A stretch of 9,717 nt of DNA from Myxococcales bacterium (GTDB taxonomy: Bacteria > Myxococcota > Polyangia > HGW-17 > SLPX01): positions 1-9,717 of the forward strand of contig SLPX01000354.1 in the NCBI GenBank assembly GCA_007131745.1, in the 5' to 3' direction. The notes under the pieces were generated by a model. That model ran no database searches. It saw nothing but the letters and a program-made list of their open reading frames with translations, and was not told the DNA's origin. The position numbers were made by a program, and so were the translations under genes. This document shows positions 6,419 through 9,717 of this stretch, in pieces (within the stretch, counting starts at the first letter, position 1; each line of letters opens with the position of its first letter).

Positions 6419-7696
6419 ATGGGGAAAAAAAGGAAAATATTTATTTCTTTGTGCGCGGAGTTCATCATAACCGGGGTCATTGTTTTGTTGTGTCCGATGG
6501 TTTTTTTGACCTGCACCACGTCTTTTGAAAAGGTTGAACCCGAGGTGTTGGTGGAAATATGCGATAATGGAATAGACGACACGGGAAATGGGCTGACCGA
6601 TTGTGAAGATCCGGCTTGCGCGGACGACGCGGCATGCGCTCCGGTTGAGATATGCGACAGCGGACTGGACGATGACGGCGACGGGCTTACCGACTGTGAA
6701 GACCCGGATTGTGCGGAGGAGTGGTTCTGCAATGAACCTCAACCATGCAACCTGGACTGGATTTGTAACACGTTCGAGCACCCTTTCTGGTGTGACGACT
6801 GTTGCCCTGATGGAAGTATTGAACAAGGGGATGCATATGATTACATTTTTTCTGAAATCATTGCACCCGAAACCGATGAGGACGCGGAAAAAATCGGAGT
6901 CGACGTAAATTACGACGGCAAAGTGGACAATGCTTTGGCGGGTTTCTTTGTTTTGTTTCCGGCTTCCACGGGAGAAAGCCTGAACTCCGATTTGAATGAG
7001 GCCGTCCAAAACGGTGAATACCTTGTTTTGGGCCGGATGCACGTATCAGCTTGGCCGACGGATGAGGCGATTGCTATACAGGTGTTTCAGGGAGCGGCGA
7101 GTGAAGATGCAACCCAAGACAACCTGAGCGGACAAGGAACCGTCAACATTGCCGATGGCGAGGATCGCAGCCTTTTTCTGAAAGGTGAATTGATTGAAGG
7201 CATGGTGGAAACCTGCCCTGGAACGATAAGGTTTCCTTTCTACCTGGACTCGACTGTGTTGAATTTGAAAATCGAAAAAACCAGGTTTGTGTCAACCGGA
7301 GAAATCACTGAAGACGGCTGGGAGGAGATGATGATAGGCGGCGGGTTGAGCCGGCAGACTATCGATGATCAGCTGTTGTCCGCGTTGGTTGTCTACCTGA
7401 ATAGGAAAACACTGGAGAATCCGAATTCCACCCATGGTTTCTTTGTAAGGCATATGCTGGACGCCAAGTGTAATCCGGATCTTCCAGAATGCGATCACGT
7501 TGTAAACGGCGAGGGGGAATGCACTACCTGGAGCGAAGATCCGGATGAACCTCCCCTTACGTTTACAGAGCTCAAGTGCAACTCCTTTATTTATGATCTT
7601 TTGGAACCGGATATCGACAGCAACGGAGATGGGGAAAAAGATCTGCTTTCAGTGGGATTCAGGGTGAAGGCGATCAAGGTCAAAATCTTGAACTGA
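6419..7696 (+). CDS. Exported Asp/Cys-rich repeat protein, paralog 1
   Basis: The protein has 425 residues from ATG 6419; a TTG at 6410 is the only nearby upstream alternative, and neither has a strong ribosome binding site. A basic start (MGKKRK) and a hydrophobic stretch to Cys32 form a signal peptide or anchor; 'FLTC' is a poor lipobox. Two repeats of the 'CDNGIDDTGNGLTDCEDP' type start at residues 46 and 77. A C-rich motif follows (110-129, 'ICNTFEHPFWCDDCC'), related to the 'GENPxxCPxDC' motifs of extracellular proteins. Residues 162-172 ('DVNYDGKVDNA') and 400-410 ('DSNGDGEKDLL') resemble Asp-rich calcium-binding loops. Between them lies a conserved body with 'MMIGGGLS'. Such proteins are common in Myxococcota and Bradymonadota but have no known function. 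The next gene is a full-length paralog 22 bp downstream, so the two are probably co-transcribed. The gene is real with high confidence; function unknown. Confidence 0.85.
   Translation: MGKKRKIFISLCAEFIITGVIVLLCPMVFLTCTTSFEKVEPEVLVEICDNGIDDTGNGLTDCEDPACADDAACAPVEICDSGLDDDGDGLTDCEDPDCAEEWFCNEPQPCNLDWICNTFEHPFWCDDCCPDGSIEQGDAYDYIFSEIIAPETDEDAEKIGVDVNYDGKVDNALAGFFVLFPASTGESLNSDLNEAVQNGEYLVLGRMHVSAWPTDEAIAIQVFQGAASEDATQDNLSGQGTVNIADGEDRSLFLKGELIEGMVETCPGTIRFPFYLDSTVLNLKIEKTRFVSTGEITEDGWEEMMIGGGLSRQTIDDQLLSALVVYLNRKTLENPNSTHGFFVRHMLDAKCNPDLPECDHVVNGEGECTTWSEDPDEPPLTFTELKCNSFIYDLLEPDIDSNGDGEKDLLSVGFRVKAIKVKILN
6554..6747 (+). repeat. 93-bp repeat pair (Asp/Cys motif), paralog 1
   Basis: Two copies of the 'CDNGIDDTGNGLTDCEDP' coding unit begin at 6554 and 6647. 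The second copy and the DNA after it (6681-6747) match 7999-8065 in the downstream paralog with only three differences in 67 bases by eye, much closer than the genes are elsewhere. Confidence 0.8.
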
Positions 7697-7718
7697 TGCG
7701 GCGAGTACGGGTTTGAAC

Positions 7719-9011
7719 ATGGAAGATCGAGTGAAGAGCTCGGATGGTGATCAACTTTGCAGTCGTAAGCCATCCGGGGTGAAGTCGATTCATTGGGGAT
7801 GGGGGATTGGATTGTTCGTTTGTGCATTGGTTGCAGCCTGCACAATTGCTTTTGATCCGACTCCAAGGGAAATCTGTGACAATGGAATAGACGACACCGG
7901 AAACGGGCTTACCGACTGCGAAGACCCCCATTGTGAAGATCACCCGGCTTGCATAGAGTACTTTGAAATCTGCGACAATGGAATAGACGACACCGGAAAC
8001 GGGCTTACCGACTGTGAAGACCCGGAGTGTGCGGAGGAGTGGTTCTGCAAAGAACCACAACCATGTAATAACGACGGGGTTTGCGACGTTTATGAGAACC
8101 CGTTTTGGTGCGCTGATTGCTGCCCCGACTGCAACATTTCCACCGGTGAAACGTACGATTACATAGCTGCAAAAGTCATCCTTGCAAAAGATGAATACGA
8201 AGCTCAATTTATCGGTGTAGACTTGAACGGTGACGGCAAGGTAAACAACGCGTTCGGAGCGATAACAGATACCGTTCCTTCGGTTACCGGCGATTACAAC
8301 GGGGAAATACAAGGTGCGATCCTGGATGGTGAGTATATTTTCCTTGGCCGGCTGCACCTATCCGATTGGTCGAGCGAAGACATTGTGGCCGTGCAGGTTT
8401 TTTCCGGCAATGGAACCTTGGACGCCACCGAAGACAACCTCACCGGTTACGGCCAAACCGTGATCGACCCCGGAGCGAACAGATCGCTTCATGTTTGCGG
8501 AGAGCTGACAGATAACATGCTCGAAACCTGCCCGGGTTACCTGGAAGTCCCACTCCATTTTTTGATGGAAACCATGCTGTTTCCTCTTGAAAAAGCCCGC
8601 GTGGTCTCCACTGACCGGGTCACGGAAACCGAATGGACCGAAATGATGATAGGCGGAGGTTTGTCGCAAGAAAGCGTGGATGATTTCCTTCTCCCTGCTT
8701 TGCTCGTTTACCTGAACAAGATGACTATTGAAGACCCGAATTCGAATATTGCCGATTTTGTTGAAGTCTTTCTTGACGGAAGATGCTCCCCGGGGCTTCC
8801 TGGTTGCGAAGACGTGGTAAACAGGGAAGGCGATTGCGCTAGGTGGACCGGCGACCCAGACGACCCGCCCCTTACGCTTACTGAGCTGAAGTGCAACCTG
8901 ATCGTTCGGTCGGTCACCAAGCCGGACTGGGATTCCACCGGCGATGGAACCCCGGATCTTCTTTCGTTCGGAATTATGGTGCAAGCCATACCTATCACCA
9001 TCACGAACTAA
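7719..9011 (+). CDS. Asp/Cys-rich repeat lipoprotein, paralog 2
   Basis: The protein has 430 residues from ATG 7719. TTG 7713 and GTG 7731 are alternatives; GTG 7731 has GGAAG five bases upstream, and the ATG lacks a clear site. A hydrophobic stretch ends 'LVAAC' with Cys41, a good lipobox, so it is probably a lipoprotein. The order of parts is that of its upstream neighbour: two 'CDNGIDDTGNGLTDCEDP' repeats (residues 51 and 83), a C-rich 'CDVYENPFWCADCC' motif (122-135), Asp-rich loops at 168-178 ('DLNGDGKVNNA') and 405-415 ('DSTGDGTPDLL'), and the shared 'MMIGGGLS' body. By eye about half of the residues are identical, with few gaps. Calcium binding by the Asp-rich loops is plausible but inferred. 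It lies 22 bp after paralog 1, so co-transcription from the promoter near 6333 is likely. No enzymatic motif seen; function unknown. Confidence 0.87.
   Translation: MEDRVKSSDGDQLCSRKPSGVKSIHWGWGIGLFVCALVAACTIAFDPTPREICDNGIDDTGNGLTDCEDPHCEDHPACIEYFEICDNGIDDTGNGLTDCEDPECAEEWFCKEPQPCNNDGVCDVYENPFWCADCCPDCNISTGETYDYIAAKVILAKDEYEAQFIGVDLNGDGKVNNAFGAITDTVPSVTGDYNGEIQGAILDGEYIFLGRLHLSDWSSEDIVAVQVFSGNGTLDATEDNLTGYGQTVIDPGANRSLHVCGELTDNMLETCPGYLEVPLHFLMETMLFPLEKARVVSTDRVTETEWTEMMIGGGLSQESVDDFLLPALLVYLNKMTIEDPNSNIADFVEVFLDGRCSPGLPGCEDVVNREGDCARWTGDPDDPPLTLTELKCNLIVRSVTKPDWDSTGDGTPDLLSFGIMVQAIPITITN
7869..8065 (+). repeat. 96-bp repeat pair (Asp/Cys motif), paralog 2
   Basis: Copies begin at 7869 and 7965. 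Their first 60 bases (7869-7928 and 7965-8024) differ at two positions, both synonymous (TGT/TGC). Near-identity at DNA level indicates a recent duplication or gene conversion. The second copy continues into the tract shared with paralog 1. Confidence 0.85.
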
Positions 9012-9139
9012 ACACGCTCACATTGACCGCGGATCAATCTCGCAATAACACAATGAGATCCTGTTTATAGCGTATGTGTACGGATCTTGATGTGAGTATG
9101 TTTGAAAATTATGGGGAATTGCGATTGCCGCTATAAGGG
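9012..9139. other. Intergenic region downstream of the paralogous pair
   Basis: I see no gene and no convincing terminator. Imperfect inverted repeats ATTGA/TCAAT and ATCTC/GAGAT occur within 9022-9060, but their stems are only five pairs and no T-run follows. Confidence 0.3.
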
Positions 9140-9168
9140 CTGACCACCTTGTTGAGATGGTGTAGTAT
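9140..9168 (+). promoter_or_regulatory. Possible promoter of the downstream beta-helix lipoprotein gene
   Basis: CTGACC (9140-9145) and TAGTAT (9163-9168) are spaced by 17 bases and each matches the sigma70 consensus at 4 of 6 positions. The start codon is about 85 bases downstream. This is a weak call made from spacing and position. Confidence 0.3.
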
Positions 9169-9215
9169 TTAACCTGCCAACCCGGGGAGCCGGGATGGGA
9201 CGATGGGTTAGAAGG

Positions 9216-9231
9216 AATGCGAATTTGCATT
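9216..9231. repeat. Near-perfect 16-bp palindrome in the leader of the beta-helix gene
   Basis: AATGCGAATTTGCATT is self-complementary except for one central pair (G/T). It lies between the proposed promoter and the ribosome binding site GAGGGAGAG. It may be an operator or a small RNA hairpin, or chance. Confidence 0.35.
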
Positions 9232-9253
9232 GCGCAAACAGAAAGAGGGAGAG

Positions 9254-9717
9254 ATGAAAAGAATTGCAACCTTGGTGCTTGCGGTGTTTGCGGCTTCCGG
9301 GTGCGGAGACAAAGAAGAAAAAGATAAAGACGGCGCGGTCGACGGGTTTGTCGAGGCGGACTCATCTGGTTACCCGGATGGAGGTGTTGACGCTGATTTG
9401 ACGGGCGATGCGGGTGTGGAACCGGATTCCGGGGTGATGAACGGGGATGGAAATCCTTGCGCGTTTGGTGAATGGGATCCGGGTGATTTTGCGGCTGTCT
9501 ACGACGTGGGGCCGGGGAAGGATTTTGAGGATCCTTCTCAAGTGCCGTGGGAGGCTATCGGGCCGGGAAGTTTGATCAGGATTTATTGGAGGGAGGAGCC
9601 GTACAGGGACAAGTGGGTGATAAACAGCAGGGGGACCGAGGATCAGCCCATCGTGGTTACAGGCGTGGCGGACAGCGGGAGGCTTCCGGTGATCAGCGGC
9701 GAGAACGCGAAGACCCG
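9254..9717 (+). CDS. Right-handed beta-helix lipoprotein (3' partial)
   Basis: The start is ATG 9254, preceded by GAGGGAGAG; 154 codons are visible before the window ends. 'MKRIATLVLAVFAASGC' is a signal peptide with a likely lipidated Cys17. Residues 18-70 are an Asp/Gly/Glu-rich low-complexity linker. From about residue 80, 'YDVGPGKDFEDPSQVPWEAI' and 'IRIYWREEPYRDKWVINSRG' followed by 'GTEDQPIVVTG' match the characteristic N-terminal cap of beta-helix lipoproteins found in myxobacteria and relatives. In those proteins a long parallel beta-helix follows, but the rungs lie outside the window. Likely an outer-membrane-associated surface protein; substrate or ligand unknown. It is separated by 242 bp from the upstream pair and probably has its own promoter. 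Confidence 0.85.
   Translation, partial: MKRIATLVLAVFAASGCGDKEEKDKDGAVDGFVEADSSGYPDGGVDADLTGDAGVEPDSGVMNGDGNPCAFGEWDPGDFAAVYDVGPGKDFEDPSQVPWEAIGPGSLIRIYWREEPYRDKWVINSRGTEDQPIVVTGVADSGRLPVISGENAKT

Noticed and set aside
6555..8065. Copper-binding MopE motif in the Asp/Cys repeats
   Set aside because: The repeats share Asp/Gly/Cys richness with MopE-type metal-binding motifs, but spacing and the CDNGIDD core differ, so copper binding cannot be claimed.
9181..9194. CCCGG/CCGGG hairpin as terminator or riboswitch
   Set aside because: Only five pairs and no T-run or wider structure.
9018..9365. Minus-strand open frame across the leader of the beta-helix gene
   Set aside because: It overlaps a signal-peptide-bearing gene with a good ribosome binding site and encodes an Arg/Pro-rich product with no recognisable feature.

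Overview
The window looks like a piece of chromosome from a Myxococcota/Bradymonadota-type (former Deltaproteobacteria) bacterium. It holds seven genes. Six encode exported, mostly lipid-anchored, cysteine-rich or repeat-rich surface proteins of kinds common in that group: RCC1 propellers, Stig1-like Cys repeats, 'CDNGIDDxGxGLTDCEDP' repeats and right-handed beta-helix lipoproteins. The seventh encodes an AmmeMemoRadiSam-type radical SAM enzyme, which fits an anaerobic or microaerophilic lineage. Base composition looks moderate, not the very high G+C of classical myxobacteria, so a less studied lineage is likely. This placement is inferred from protein style, not from a marker gene.

Layout. 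1-1377 (+): 3' part of a secreted Cys-rich plus beta-helix protein ending in a choice-of-anchor-Q-like motif. 1378-1538: purine- and G-rich gap between convergent genes. 1539-3383 (-): 614-residue RCC1 lipoprotein with a DPDTEK spacer, four Cys-rich repeats and a seven-blade propeller. 3384-3677: divergent intergenic region. 3678-4916 (+): AmrS-like radical SAM enzyme with an unexpected twin-arginine leader. 4938-6059 (-): lipoprotein with three six-cysteine modules and an M23 peptidase domain, convergent with the previous gene across 21 bp. 6060-6418: divergent region with a recognisable sigma70-type promoter facing right. 6419-7696 and 7719-9011 (+): two tandem paralogous Asp/Cys-rich exported proteins in one likely operon. 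9012-9253: intergenic. 9254-9717 (+): start of a beta-helix lipoprotein that runs off the window.

How the genes relate. Apart from the radical SAM enzyme the region reads as a surface-lipoprotein island shaped by repeat expansion and gene duplication. Tandem repeats of 18, 129 and 150 bp sit in one gene. A 96-bp and a 93-bp repeat sit in the paralogous pair, with near-identical tracts shared between the two genes. No metabolic pathway, mobile element, CRISPR array or RNA gene was recognised. Beyond the individual proteins, the most notable non-coding signal is that both convergent gene junctions carry a canonical G-quadruplex motif that overlaps the TAG stop codon of the + strand gene.
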